Source: Panorpa germanica (Eukaryota; Arthropoda; Insecta; Mecoptera; Panorpidae). From it: a stretch of DNA of 64,000 nt. Positions 27,301 through 40,530 of this stretch are shown piece by piece; the stretch's first letter is position 1; every line of letters starts with the position of its first letter. The notes below the pieces were generated by a model, which was not told the origin of the DNA, made no database searches, and was given only the letters and a program-made list of their open reading frames with translations. Where the stretch lies: contig OY783221.1 in the NCBI GenBank assembly GCA_963678705.1, positions 868,001 through 932,000 of the forward strand, given 5' to 3'. Both the position numbers and the translations under genes were made by a program.

Positions 27301-27765
27301 TATTTGCAACGTTGGCCATAAAATGAATTGTAAAACATGTTGTAAGTTTGTACCATTGATGATCACACATTTATTAATCTTGTTAATTCGTTAGTATCCC
27401 AGCATCCCAGCATCCCACTCTCAGCGTCCAGTTACAGGACGATCTTTAACATTCAGCGCCATCGGGCTTTCCAACTTGTAAATCTGTTTGTATTTTTTTT
27501 ATTTGTTTTATGGTCATTTATAATTTTTGCTGCACGCTAATGAACTTAATGTTCGCGGTATGTTTTGCTCATAGTCTGGTGTTTTATGTATAAATTGAAT
27601 TATGTTTACAGTTTGTGATATCTAAAATAAACTTAACTGTCGATCAGTTTACAAATATGACCGCCTTTCATAATCAGAAATATTTCAAATTTAAATTAAT
27701 GTTGGCCAAGTGACAATCGGTATATCTCAGTACTTAATTAAACCAGCTCCTAACGTTTGATTGAA
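24369..27765. other. Gene desert
   Basis: Only short chance frames. A possible tiny inverted-ended element (CAGAGCTGTAGCTA at 25665 and TAGCTACGACCCTG at 25735) lies inside. GGTGTAAATCGACGTTAAAT near 25907 resembles the 3' end of the SINE at 7600. Confidence 0.4.
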
Positions 27766-28076
27766 ACGTGTGAATCAAATATTGGAAGATTGACATGGCA
27801 AGTTTCGTACTACACGGTGGAACGAATGTTTGATCCGAATGATTTATTCATTTTATTAATTTGTTGATATTATTGACACTGACACTGTTTAACAAAAACT
27901 TTCAAGTAAATAAAGAAACTTTCAAGTATAAAACCTTCCTTTGTTGGACGATTCGTGCAGCAGTTAATGACATGTGAATCAAGTGTGAACGTGAACCTTG
28001 GACACACTTAGTTCCAGCATCGACCACACGATGCATCCTTCATTGGAAGGTGTTCGTAGCATCGTTTGGCGCCGGC
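27766..28076 (-). repeat. Unclassified GCCGG-ended repeat, copy 2
   Basis: On the minus strand it runs from GCCGGCGCCAAACGATGCTA to GATTCACACG. Both ends coincide with copy 1, so the unit is about 310 bases. No frame is conserved through both copies. Confidence 0.65.
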
Positions 28077-28904
28077 TTTACCCAGGGCTACATTTCAAAT
28101 AGTAGTATCTATATTATCAAGCTATAAATAAGAAGGGCTTGTTACAAATCATCATTTCACATCTACAATCAATTAATCTCGAACCGGCCCTGGAATAAAC
28201 CACTCCTTTAATTATAATTAAGTAAAAATTTCTTAAATTTTATTGCAGTTAATGGTATTTAGATGAACAACAAATGAAATAAGATAATAAAATGTATTTA
28301 AAAGTAAATAAAACAATAATAAAACTGTTCAGTATAAAACAAAAACTCTCACAAAAATTTAATAGTATTTTAACCACATACTCATAGTATTTTGTAAAAT
28401 ATCAAATTTCATTAAACATAAAAACCCTAGTAAATGTCATTGGCGTATGTTTTAGATAGTAAATCAATTTAATTAACAGTTTATTAACAAATATACTTGA
28501 CAAGTACTATCTAAAGGTCTTCACATACCACGCACTTAACAACTTATGTTCATTACTCTTTCTTTTCACGATCAATTGTGTATAGACTTGTATAAAACTT
28601 GAGGGAGAGAGTGATAAACATAAGCCACAAAATGCATAGCACGTCGTAGTATGTCCAGACCTTTAAGTCGTATTGTGAGAGACATGTCATCTCGTCTGTG
28701 GTGTAAATTGTTTTGAGCCTTAGAGCTATACTTATGAATCTCTACGCGTAAATTAATTGAACACTACTATTTCTGTCATCAACTTTTAAATTAAGTAATA
28801 AAATAGAAATTAAATACAAAATCTGTGAATAAAAATCATTAAATAATTGAGCAATATAAATATTGTTAGCAGTGTTGTTGGGAATTTGTTTTTATTTCGT
28901 TACG

Positions 28905-29062
28905 AGAGGTACCTATCACAGAATTCATGGAACATTTTGTCAGACTGCTGTGTTTTCGGGTTCGACTCCAGAGCAGCGCTGTGTTTGGTTGTATTAGAAT
29001 TAATTTCATTAGGTGTCATTAACATAACATTAACCACGACACTTTACAAATAAATCTGTTAT
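28905..29062 (+). mobile_element. Degenerate tRNA-headed SINE copy
   Basis: CTGCTGTGTTTTCGGGTTCG matches the B-box part of the SINE at 7600, followed by a diverged GTTTGGTTGTATTAGAA segment as in that body. The 5' head is mostly lost and no flanking duplication is seen. Confidence 0.45.
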
Positions 29063-29121
29063 AAAACAAGCTTATTCTCAGTTTATACCTGCTATAAATT
29101 TTATAACAGATTTATTTGTAA
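29044..29121. repeat. 23-bp perfect inverted repeat with 32-bp loop
   Basis: The arms are 29044-29066 and 29099-29121 (left arm starts TTACAAATAAATCTG). The structure abuts the end of a degenerate SINE and may be a minimal foldback element or a hairpin left by repair. Confidence 0.75.
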
Positions 29122-29242
29122 GGCGGTTCAATTGTAGACGTTCCTCCCCCTCTACTGTTGTGACGTCATACGTTTGAAACAATTATCGTTTTGCTCTTAT
29201 TTTCTTAGTGTTTAGTCTTTTTAATATCGTATTTAAAATCAC

Positions 29243-29579
29243 CAGGAGCGGCCTTAGCCATTGTGAGGCTCCGAGCGGCAGAACTTTGCGAGGCCCCGGG
29301 CAACAGATCTTTGCACTTGTTCTTTGTATAATTTATGTAAATTGTAAGTAAGTATTTTTGATGATAATTGACGAGAAATAAAATTTTATATTGGAAGTTT
29401 TATAAAAGTTAACAAGCACAAAGATGACAAATATTAATGATGATAAACTAAGGTACATGAATGCCTTAAAAGATATACTCAGTGATTTTAGTGGGATTTC
29501 TAAGAGCGAGGCGTGAGATTCAATGGTAACGAATTTTCTACTCGGGTTGTTGCGCGAGAATGCCCTAAGGACGCCTCTG
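29243..29579 (+). mobile_element. hAT-like MITE, copy 1
   Basis: The left end CAGGAGCGGCC and right end GGACGCCTCTG are imperfect inverted repeats of the hAT CAGGGGCGG type. The interior matches 60956-61282 along its length in inverted orientation. No clear 8-bp duplication is left. Confidence 0.65.
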
Positions 29580-31649
29580 CCTCTATCTATTGACTAATGC
29601 GGCCCAGATCGTTACAGGTATCATCGTCAGATCATTCCTTCATTCCGCGCTAGCTTCATCAGCCACTAATGAAGTGAATCTCTTACTCTAGCAATGTACA
29701 ATCTGAAGCTCATTGTTTGAACACAGTTTATGACGTTTTAAATTATCGTAATAAAACTTATTATGTCTTAATTACTGAATGAAAATACAATTATATTTAC
29801 AAAATTAAAACGTTTAAAACATAAAATGAAACATGTCTTGAAGGCGGGAGTCTAGACTAAATAAATCCGTGTCCGTGACTACAGACTTTTTGTTTTTATA
29901 TATTTTAATTTGATTTCTGTTAAATATCCGAGACAGTTTTCTTGTTTTTCTAATGATGATTAATTTATATGTGGCGCTAAATATTAATATTAATAACTAT
30001 ATAAGTGGAATAACGTCGGTGATTGTAATGCAGATTTATGGTATGATGTTCTCCTAGTGGCAGTTGACCGAACTACAGAAAAACAAGTTAAACACTTAAC
30101 CTCAAATATCAATTGATGTAATATGGTTTATGTTTAAGAAGTGTTGTAATTTATAAACGCAAAAAAATGAAACAAAATGTAGAGTTGTGTTCATACTGAA
30201 CCTGTCAATGTATTTACAAAAATTTAATACATATTTGGTGAGAAATTATTAGCATTTCTAGATCTTATGTGAACGGATAAATTTTACGATCAGTACCTAT
30301 ATTTAATTCCAATATTATTCCTCTAGTAATTACAATTGCGTTGCATTACCTTGGAATCTATTTCCAGGTGTAGTAGTACATGCACCTGCAGCTGCTGGAA
30401 TAGAACAGCTACACAGATTTGATTGTCTCATTTAGCAGTAAATCAAAAGTTAACGCAGCGGGAAGTGAAATTTAATATGTAATATATAACAAAACGATAT
30501 ATATGAGTATGGATAAGCAATAAAATTTATCGAATTAGATTCTGCATTATATGAATAAAAGTCGATATAAAATATCAGGGTTTAGTTAGTATTTCTGCTG
30601 GTAGGTGCGCTGAATCCTGCATTGCGTTTATTTGCATACCAGTCGTAGCAATAAATTTTGTGAGCTATGTAGATGAGTATTAGGATGGCTTTCGTAGTTT
30701 ACAACTATTTAATAAACATAGATATGTAGAATCGCAGTATGTTCCGAATCTATACGACTGCGAGTAGATCGAAGTGCGGTACTTTGAATTGCAGTATGCG
30801 TATGAATTTCATTATGAATTCAAACGCATGAAATACATACTTCTGTGGAAATTTCCTGTTATTATAAAGTCAAAGGTTGCAAATATATACAAAGCACATA
30901 AAATGACAACCTTACTTTAATTGTGAAGTGTTGTTTACAATATTTGTTGACTGTTTCGATCTTCTTATTGCGTGTCAGACATTAACACTGTATTAATGGT
31001 TGTTTGGTTAATTTTTAATTGGTCTGATTGAAACGACGAGACGCGATTAATTGTTCTTAACAAATAGATCTGGAATGTAATGAGAGATAATTCAGATTTA
31101 TCATCGGGAATGTCTACTCTGTGCATTCCATTACACATAAATGAACTAATTGCAAATAAAGAATACTGGCTAATTTAACATCGCATTTACAATATTTTAA
31201 ATGCTGAAATATATTTAATTTTCCAATAAAGGAAAGCACTGACCCCTTTTTAAAATACTATTAATACTTACTATGTTTTGAAAATAATAAACTACATAGT
31301 AATATTTCATCGGTATCGTTTTCATTTATGTTGTATGAATATGAATCCCATTTGCAAAGCTGAACGCTCATTTTTCATGCACTGTCCAATGGACCACCCG
31401 GCCGGTCCAGACTGCGGAGGATTGTCATGGTGGAGGTAGATGCGATGATGGACATGTCATATGTGATAATAATTAAGCAGCTTGCGAAATACATTATTGA
31501 AATCAGAACAAAATATTATTAGGATAATGGAAGGGGAAGGAGTAGATATGAATGAAAGATATACAGTTCAATACATCTCTGCTGGTCTTAGAACTAACAC
31601 AATTAAAATACAGGTAGTCGTCGACTTACGATCGAGGTGGGTTCCTAGA

Positions 31650-32055
31650 CAGGGGCGGCCTTAGCCATTGCGAGGCCCGAGCAGCAGATCTTTGCGAGGC
31701 ACTTGTTCTTTGTATCTTCTTCTTCTTCTTCAGTGGTTCGACAGCCCTGGGTGGGCCCTGGCCTTCTCAAGAATTTTTAAATGATTTAATTACTTCAGAT
31801 TTTGTAACAAGGTTTTTTTCACGGGGTGGTTGTTAGCACCACGCCCAACCCTCAGCCTGGAGGACCAGTCCCCTGATATAATCCCCAGGGGCAGGGTGCC
31901 CGGCTATACCCCCAGGCACTGGGTACCCATTTTAGTCGCCTCTTACGACATGCATGAGCAACATTGGGACTATTCTTTAACACCCGGTCACCACTCGGGT
32001 TCTTTGTATAATTTATGTATATTGTCGCTAAAAATAATGTAAATCGCTTAAAACA
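31650..32055 (+). mobile_element. hAT-like MITE, copy 2, truncated and split by a SINE
   Basis: The left end CAGGGGCGGCCTTAGCCATT is intact. After the SINE at 31716-31998 the element resumes (TTCTTTGTATAATTTATGTA) and fades near 32055, so the right half is missing. Confidence 0.65.
31716..31998 (-). mobile_element. GAA-tailed SINE body (5'-truncated) inserted into a hAT-like MITE
   Basis: It has the same body and tail as 4595-4863. The 11-bp repeat GTTCTTTGTAT flanks it at 31705-31715 and 31999-32009. The flanking DNA on both sides reads through as the MITE seen intact at 29243-29579, so this is a nested insertion. Confidence 0.85.
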
Positions 32056-33843
32056 ATGGAACACAATCTTAATTTAAATAAAGATTAGAGGTCGACTATG
32101 TTTAAATGCTTCTGCATTTGACTGTACCAGTGTTTTATAGACAGCTATCCTCCACGTCCCTATCATCTGTTAAATGTTCTCCAGTTCCATTCAAGTAGCA
32201 CCCCCGATCAGCTGGTCCCCGTGTTTCACGGCTTCCTGGTGCCGGTACATTTGTATATACTAATGTATAAGTATTAAACTGTTGAGATTCAGGTACGTGT
32301 ATACCACGTTCACATGCTCGCATGGTATTCCTAAAATAGATTTATCTTATTCTAAAAATAACAACGTATCAAACATATTACCAATCACGAGACCTAGATT
32401 TAAACATCGATGTAAGCACTCCGATAAATGTGCAGTCTAACTAGGTATAGCAATATGCGAATTACCGGCAGTATAGTGATAAAGTCGGATACAATGTGAG
32501 AGGGCTCTTTATCGTAATGTTTTTACTAGATTGGAAGCCTGTTTTCGTTGTTCAATTTCAAGTAATTTGATAATTAATTAGCGATCCCTCAATTACACGC
32601 TTTGTCTTATTTATTACTAACATTATAATTATACTCGTATTAATGACCGGACGTATTTTGTTTAACTGAAATTAATATTAACGTAACAGTCTTATGTGTA
32701 TATACATTATTATGATTGATGTGACATTATGACCCTTATCGAGACTCGAGGGTCCTACTTACGATGTACTGGAGTCGTTCTCTGGAGTCTCCAGCAACTT
32801 TGTATTTTATATTTAAGACAGAAAATAAAAACACATTTATGTATTTAAAAAGCAGGTTTCTGTTTTAGGAATTAAAGATTCAAATACAAGTGTGCAGGTT
32901 TTAACTTGTTCATATTAAAACAGTACTCATGGTCTTTGCATTTTATTTACAAGTTTAATAATGAATCGTTTATAACCTATAATTTTAAGTTGTGGAATTG
33001 CATAATATGCGCCATGAGTACTATATTCATACTGTGCGTTATTTAACCACAACAAACAGTAAATTTACAGGGATGAAGTGAACCTCCTGAAGATATTATT
33101 CTCACTCCATATATTGCAATTTTATTTGTTTAACTTTTGTGTATTTGACTTTGAATTTGAATTTCCGGACATAATTGATAGAGATTGTTTTTCCAAATAA
33201 CATTAACTGACGGAAATACGATTTCTTACCAAAAAATTAATGGTAAGAAATAAACATATTTTGTTATTCCAGTATGTCATTGATCATTATAGAAAGTTCA
33301 GTAAAAATAAAATTTTAGTAACACATATTTCAAACAAAATCTTTCAATTAAGATAATTTGCTTCTCAGATTTCAGATCTATGTCAAAACTAAAATATATA
33401 TCAAATAAGAACTAGAAATATTTTCTAAGTATCCAATTAGATGTCTTCGTTTTAAAATTATTAAAAGAAATCGCCTCTCACCTCGACAAACGCTGATAGC
33501 ATCTCAATTAGGAAATAAGGCGTCAAAATAAGAAATATTTGATGTCGTTATAATCAATATTTTTATTATAAGTTTGTTATGATGAAATTGATTATTAGGA
33601 ACACAAATTTTTACACAATGCACCGTTAGTATTTAATGAACGAATGGTGTACGCAACAGAGCGAACTTTCTGTTTACGGGCGTAACCGTATACGAAGTTA
33701 TTCGAAATGAAATCTAAACCAAATTACCCAATTAACATTCAAACAGTAGCGTCTCGCTCTTGCCCCCTGGTAGCGGCACAATAAGACGAAGATTAAGACG
33801 GCATGAAACACCTTCTTGGTGATCTGGGGTTACAACATTTTAA

Positions 33844-34007
33844 AGCCTTGAACACACTGCGATTTAAACCTTAGCGATTTTTTCCGCGTAGTTTTGTAAC
33901 ACATGGAATCATATGAGCATGCACACACCACAGGTTTTTAATTTTCTTTATGTTACAAAGCCGCCAGAAAAAGTCGCTGAGGTTTAAATCGCAGTGTGTT
34001 CAAGGCC
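33844..34007. mobile_element. PIF/Harbinger-like MITE with long palindromic ends
   Basis: The left arm (GCCTTGAACACACTGCGATT and on into TAAACC) is an exact inverted copy of the right arm over about 26 bases. TAA lies directly outside both ends (33841-33843 and 34008-34010), the 3-bp target expected for PIF/Harbinger. No coding capacity. Confidence 0.7.
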
Positions 34008-34010
34008 TAA

Positions 34011-37000
34011 GAGTTATAATAGCGCATTGTTTTTTTTATATATATAATTTCTCGGGCTTCCTAGGCACATAGCCTTTTATCGCCCCTAATATTGTTCTGC
34101 TTCTTCTTATACTATATATCCCGACAACAAGAATGATCTATTCATGGCTACTGCTCTTATAAATTTCGGTTTTTCAATAAAAAAGGCGGTGTTATGGCGC
34201 ATTGTTGTTGCACTATGTTTTAAACAATTATTACAGTTACTGAATTTAAAACTCTTTTGAATTTACATGCTATAGAACAAGGCTCGCATCAAACGTGGAA
34301 GAAGAGGGACAACAACTGAGATTAGCAACTTCTGTTAATATTTAGACACATGTAGAGAACAATACAAACAAAGATCTTTCCACCAAATTGAACTACTCTG
34401 TGCTCCAACTCCACCAGCTGTTTAATTTAAGTATCACGTGCGCTTGCTTGTATATTATCCATACTTTTCATTCAACTTACGTAATTTAAAAATAAATTCA
34501 CATACAATACGTAAACAATTATTTGCATATTTTGGTGTTTCTTTATAAACAACACCCACAGTTAATGAAATTTAACAGACGTAATTAAACTATTATTAGA
34601 ATTACAACTCGGTACGTAATTAGCTCTCTTGTTCATTCAAAATCTACTGTGACGTCAGAAAGTTTAATGTAGCGTTGTGTTGCATTGGAGAGATCTTTAT
34701 TATAGACAAAAATCACATAGAGCAATTCTATTTAGATGAATTCAGTAATGCTGCTCTCTGAGTAACATAAATAGGAAAAGATCTTACCTACAATATTTAT
34801 GGGTTGTCTTAACCTGCAAATAATCCACCGCTGGTAATAATGAAACGAAAACCAGTATAGTTTGTTACTTATAGCAACATTGGTTTTTATTTCCCGTCAC
34901 ATGGTTACAAACGCGGTGAAACACAATTTCTAGAAGGATCTTCCACACTCTAGAGGAAACGAGTTTGTCTCTTATAAAACCACTCCACATTAGAATCATA
35001 GGATAGCATAAATCCTCGTTGTTTTGATTTATTTCTGTTAATGCTGATAAATAATAACAAAACCGTTAATTGAGAAACTTCTTAAGCTGCTGGTGTTCCC
35101 AGAGTACGGTGTACAGGAAGACTTAAATTTACTGGAAGCTGAACGAGGTTTATGCAATTTGTATACTTCATTTTACTCACAATGGTTTTTCTTAATTATA
35201 TCAGCGGTTCTGATTGCAATAAAGATTTAGATAACCAATTACTCTTTATGTAAAACTGTTTTCTAATATACAACACAATATTTTGTGGCCAGTTTTATTG
35301 CAAGAAATGTTTTATGAATATGAGTTGTATTAATTGTGTGTGGTAAAACAATACCTAATAAATAGCTTTAATCTTAAATACTGCTCCAAAAGCCTCGTCA
35401 ATATATGCAAACAATACTCGTATATAACCTCAAAAATATACCAAATTTGTCAAACACAAAACCAGTTTATGTCAAAACTAAAATAGTATAAAAGATTTGA
35501 AAACTTCACGTTAATTAGTAAGAATAATTTATGACTGCACATAAACCGTTTACAGAGATTATATTCTAATAACTCTTTATTTAAAATATGGCGCCTTTTG
35601 TAGTTTCTAATACAAGCAAAATATAAAACGATTCTAATATTTAAACGTAATTCTTATTTAGTACCGAAAGAAACAATAATCCTTTATTTAATATTATTTT
35701 AATAGTTTCTCATTCGTAGTTATTTATAGATTGTTGTTCATATTTTAGGATTTTTGGAAATGTCTTGACATAACCTCACTTTTGTGTATATCATATAAAT
35801 TATAGTTACGAGTGGGACAAATTAGCTAAATACTTTATGCAGTCTGTAATTTATTTATAATGCGTTTCAGTGTGTAGTTTGTTTTTACATTACAGAATCG
35901 GTTAAGTTAAATATGATTTACTGCGACGTTGGTATTTCTTACCTAAAATATTAGAATATTGCGTGGACTTTACTTACGCCAGTCTGTTTTGCTTCTTTCT
36001 TTATAAATTGGCAAGAGATATTCGTGTCTAATGTTGTAATAATGCGTACAAACTGTCATCAATAAATATAAATATTTTTTTAAGTAGTTACTACTTCATT
36101 ATACGGATAATAGTAATATGGTGTACATGGCAGGCGCCAGGAACTACGTGCGGCATTGTTGTCCATGCCAATAATTATCATGTAAATTGCAGTAGGAATC
36201 AGATACGTGATATGGACATGGAACTATCATTTCCTAACATTTTAACCTCAAAATATTATTCTTTCTGGTAATTCCTCACTTCCTAATCGTGATGCAACGT
36301 ATTAATAACTCAATTTCCTCTCGTTTTATATAATATTTAATTTCAGATTACAAACCATATCATTTCTTCCAGAGGAAATACGAATAAAATTATAATCTGG
36401 TAGAAGTCTTATGATTAACATCTATTTGTGTGTGTGTGGGTACTGGAAGGTGTGTAGCAGACATGTTCAATTACATAAATCCTGTAGAAGCGTGATCGAT
36501 TAGATATAAAACTTCAAAGTGCAGGTTATGTTTATGTTCAGTGCTACTCTGTACAATAATAGTGGCGCGGAATCGTTAATCCCACTTCTGAATCGGTAAA
36601 TTGTGATCACTTTCAAAGGATGATTAATTATAATGAACAAATGTATTTAAGAATTATTTTGACAAGTAATAACTTATTTAATTGACGATTTGTACATTTA
36701 ATGACTTGTGTTTTTCGTTTGCGTGCGGTTTGAATTTTATTTGTAAAATAATTGACATCTGCATTTTTAGTTTAATTAAGAATGATATACATTACATATA
36801 AAAAACGCCTACTTATTTTTATTTAAGGGCCAATGGCGGCTACATTTAACTGCTATACAAAAAGTAATCAATGATACTTATATTAAATTAAATTAAATTA
36901 AAACGGGAACTTATGTGTTACGAAATGTGAACATATAATAATTTACAACTTTCCAAACTTAATTGATGTATAAAATTTTATATAAATTTGATTGCTCTGA

Positions 37001-40000
37001 AAATATTGAAAGCTCTTCGGAACATGCTTAATTTTTGAAGATCGCGTTTTTTATTGCAATGAGATAGACCCCTACTGTTCGATGTTCGCCCACTTATCCA
37101 TATTAAACATTCTAAGAATTTATTTCGTCTTTAAACCAGATATTACTACATACCATAAAGAAAATTATTTTATTGTTATAAAAACATACATTGACCTTCC
37201 TATAATTAATAGAATCTCAAAAGCTCTTGTTTTGGATTATTAAAGTTATCTTTCGACGTAAATTTATGTTTTATGACTTTAATTTTTATTCAAAATATTG
37301 TAATGTCTTTTGTATTTTTTAATTGACAATGCAGAATTATGTTAAACTTCAGTAATAGAGAGCGAGAGTGACAATACCTAGATGGTCTTACTTTTATATT
37401 TTTTAAATATTCATGGCACAACATTATAAGTACAAATTCCTTATTAATGTTTTAATTATTGCCTTTTCTTACGTGCGAATGTATTAATGCATATAACGTT
37501 GTATTTTACGTATAACTTACAAGGTGTTTTGCCAAACTAAAGACTATTTAAGAGACTACAAACAAAAACCAGCATTCATCTTAAAGTATTCTTCTTTCAT
37601 CTCATCTGCAGTCGGATTCCAATGTCTGGAGCTGGAGCTGGACAGGCGGGATGTTCAGGGGAGGTAAATAAGACATCGCGTGTTTTAGGTGCGATGTAAT
37701 TGCTATGATATACACAACATTAGTTAGTAAATACATCTACCCGACTTCCCAACTCTTTAAGTTCATTAAGGTGTTATCACACAACTACATTCTGAAAGAT
37801 ATTTATATTTAAATTTGTTTATACTTTAAAATACACTTTATTAAAACTAGATTGTAGTAATTAACTACTTGTGACAACTCTAGATTTAACTATGAACAGA
37901 TTTTGTAAGAGGCTACTATGTGCTCGTAATGATTTTATGCGAAACAAATCGAAATATAATATTTATTTATCTGTGTAATATAGCGTAGCTCTGACGTTAT
38001 CGTATTCTCCTCCTTTCGGCTATTATTTATGTCTACGTAACCTTAGGTTATGTATTTTCATTTTATTTTTCTTTTACACCCACTTTGCACTTGTGTTATA
38101 TGATGCGAAGTATGTTTTAAAACATAGAGGATAAAATATCTTGTTTGAAATGTATCAGGTAACAATTTATAAGTACTGTGTTTCTTATATTATTAATTAA
38201 TGAATAAATATGACAGTAATGAGCTTTACGAATTAACCAAATCCTGAATCAATTCATTGGTTTTATTACCAATTTTGTCGCCAATATAATTTGCATTGAT
38301 TTAGTGTTTTAAATTTAATTCTAATTTTTGTTGTTGTAAATATTTACAGCTTATTGTGGCGTATAACGTCTCTAGTAATTAAAAGACAATAACCAATGTA
38401 ACACTTTAACTAGCTTGTAGTAAACTAGCCTGTGCCAAAAGTTAACCTTGGCTTTTAACCCTTTCTTACCTTGGAAATTTCATTTATCTTAATTTCCTTA
38501 CTGAATTAATATTGACCATGTTGCTTTATAGAACAACCCGTTGATGAAAATGAAACTGCTACTGGCAACAACACATTTATACACATTTCATTAAAAAATC
38601 CCAAGCGTTAACTGCTTTCCATGCTCAATAGACGAAGCTTACGAAGCGTAGAATGTATATTTTCTATCTCGAACATTATTACAACCAAACAAAGAGATTA
38701 GAAGACCAACACAAAGCATGCTTAAGTTCTAGATTTAAGATCGCTAAATCTGTGTTAAAATCACGTCTACACATTTTCTTAATATTTTTGAACTCTCTTC
38801 AAGAGTGAGGTTATGTTACCGCCTTGTATTTACTAATAAAATTATAGTCCGATATGATCGTTGATTCACCTCGGCAAACTTAAGTACGGTATTCAATGTT
38901 ATTTAAAACATGCAAACTAAAACCATATTACACTAAACATTATTCAGATCAATTTCTGACATGTGACGTCACAATCTTCCGTTATAAATTAGTTTTAACT
39001 AAATAATCATGAGCTCGTAGTTGTCGTTACGTAATATATGATACGTTTTAGGCATTTAGATTACTTGTTTTTGTATAAATTAATTATTTATTGATAACTA
39101 CAGTATTTGATTGTGTAATATGTTCTTTACATTTCAGGATTGTATTCACGTATATAAACATTTGCAGTTCTTTTTAATAATAACCGATTGAGGAAGATAA
39201 TCCATCATCCGTTAAGTACGTAGCTCGTTCGAACGTTTTATAGGACTCAAACTTATTCTTGATCGATGTATGCATTACAACAGGAACTGTTGCATCAGGT
39301 TAGAATTGCCTGCAAAAATGAATTGTATCTAGTACATTTCTCTTCGATCCCTCTTTGTGGTAGTGCACACTTGTGATATATATTTACTATCAATCTTAAA
39401 AACGCTGTCGAAAATAAATTGTTAACATTTTAATGCAAATGAATTTAAGGAAGAAGCTCTGATATTCGTTTCTGCTTCTAACAGATTACTAATCGTTAGA
39501 TACTAGTACAGCATCCTCCCATTTCATCTAGAGGTGTTATTATGCGTCCTTATAACGTAGTTAACACCAACTAATTACGGGTCACGCCGCAAATTGGATG
39601 CCGAATAATATCAAAAATAAAACAAAACGATTTATTAATGGTTTTTGCGTTTAACACGTTGCACGGTGTGTTGTGTTATCCATTTACTTCGTGCAGGTGC
39701 TGGTATAGTTCAAATCACGAGACTTCGGCGGTCACATTTGGTTAAAAGAGGTTATAAAAGTCGTATAAGTCTACGATGTGGTTGTTATTCGATCCTATAT
39801 TGATGATTTAGTAATGTGTAAGACAGTGCTTCTTCATTGTGTTGTAGATTTATACGGCACAACTTGTTGTATGCAGAACTCTCGTAATTCAAACTAAACC
39901 TGGTGTAATATACGTTGCATTCAACTTTACCTATTACCTAGAACTACTGTGCTTCTATGAAACCAAAAATAAGTTAATTTTCAAAGAGTTGTGTATTAGG

Positions 40001-40094
40001 TAATATTTTTTACGCCGAAATTAATTTATTATGTAAAATAAACCTATATACCATACATGCAAATATGTAAAGTATGCCTGTAGAAGATGAGGAA
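34011..40094. other. Gene desert with one repeat copy
   Basis: AT-rich DNA. Besides the MITE at 39704 it holds an exon-like segment at 37612-37663 (good acceptor and donor, in-phase ATG) that lost to the start exon at 45368. Confidence 0.45.
39704..39898 (+). mobile_element. TATAG MITE, copy 2, shortened
   Basis: The left end TATAGTTCAAATCACGAGAC, GGCGGTCAC and AGAGGTTATAAAAG match copies 1 and 3. The right end has CTCTCGTAATTCAAACTA, with about 20 bases of the GC-rich right arm missing. Confidence 0.65.
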
Positions 40095-40335
40095 CCCAGC
40101 AAACATTTTGGAGTCACTTTGCCATCATATTGAAGATGCGTATGGTTTCTTTGTCATGAAAAAGTTCAGTTTCTCACAGTCGTACATATGAAATCTCTTT
40201 TTATCAACTACAAATGGCGAAACCACTCCACCTGTCAGAATACAAATGAAGATAAAGTTGATGCGAACTATAATTGAAGTGAAATAAGGATAGAAACGTC
40301 ACAAAATAGGACACTTCACCAAATTGTTTACTGGG
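40095..40335 (-). mobile_element. CCCAGTAAACA MITE, copy 2
   Basis: It starts CCCAGCAAACATTTTGGAG and ends CCAAATTGTTTACTGGG, inverted relative to copy 1. AA flanks both sides. Confidence 0.8.
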
Positions 40336-40384
40336 AAAGCATATTAAAATTAGGAACGTATGAAATACACAATTCTACGGCACA

Positions 40385-40530
40385 CTGATGTATGAGTGTA
40401 TTGATAAACATTAAAGTAAAAATTTCCTCTCATGACAGTGTGCTAGTGCGACTACACCTACTGTAAAAGTCGGATATCGCAAGGAGTCGATTACTGTGTG
40501 AGGACGCCGATTCTAATGTGATTCCAACCT
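40385..40530 (-). repeat. Short dispersed repeat with core TTTCTACTTTAATGTTTATC, copy 1
   Basis: The core reads on the minus strand, with TCATGAGAGG before it. Related copies are at 41170, 51945 and 55885. Confidence 0.45.

Noticed and set aside
32135..32323. 62-codon minus-strand frame with balanced composition
   Set aside because: It looks like a repeat-derived fragment but shows no diagnostic residues, so no call is made.
37612..37663. Exon-like segment giving MSGAGAGQAGCSGE in phase 0 with the ligand exon at 50520
   Set aside because: The exon at 45368-45403 also joins in phase, is nearer, has a better donor (GTAAGT) and completes a hydrophobic signal peptide. Kept only as a possible alternative first exon.
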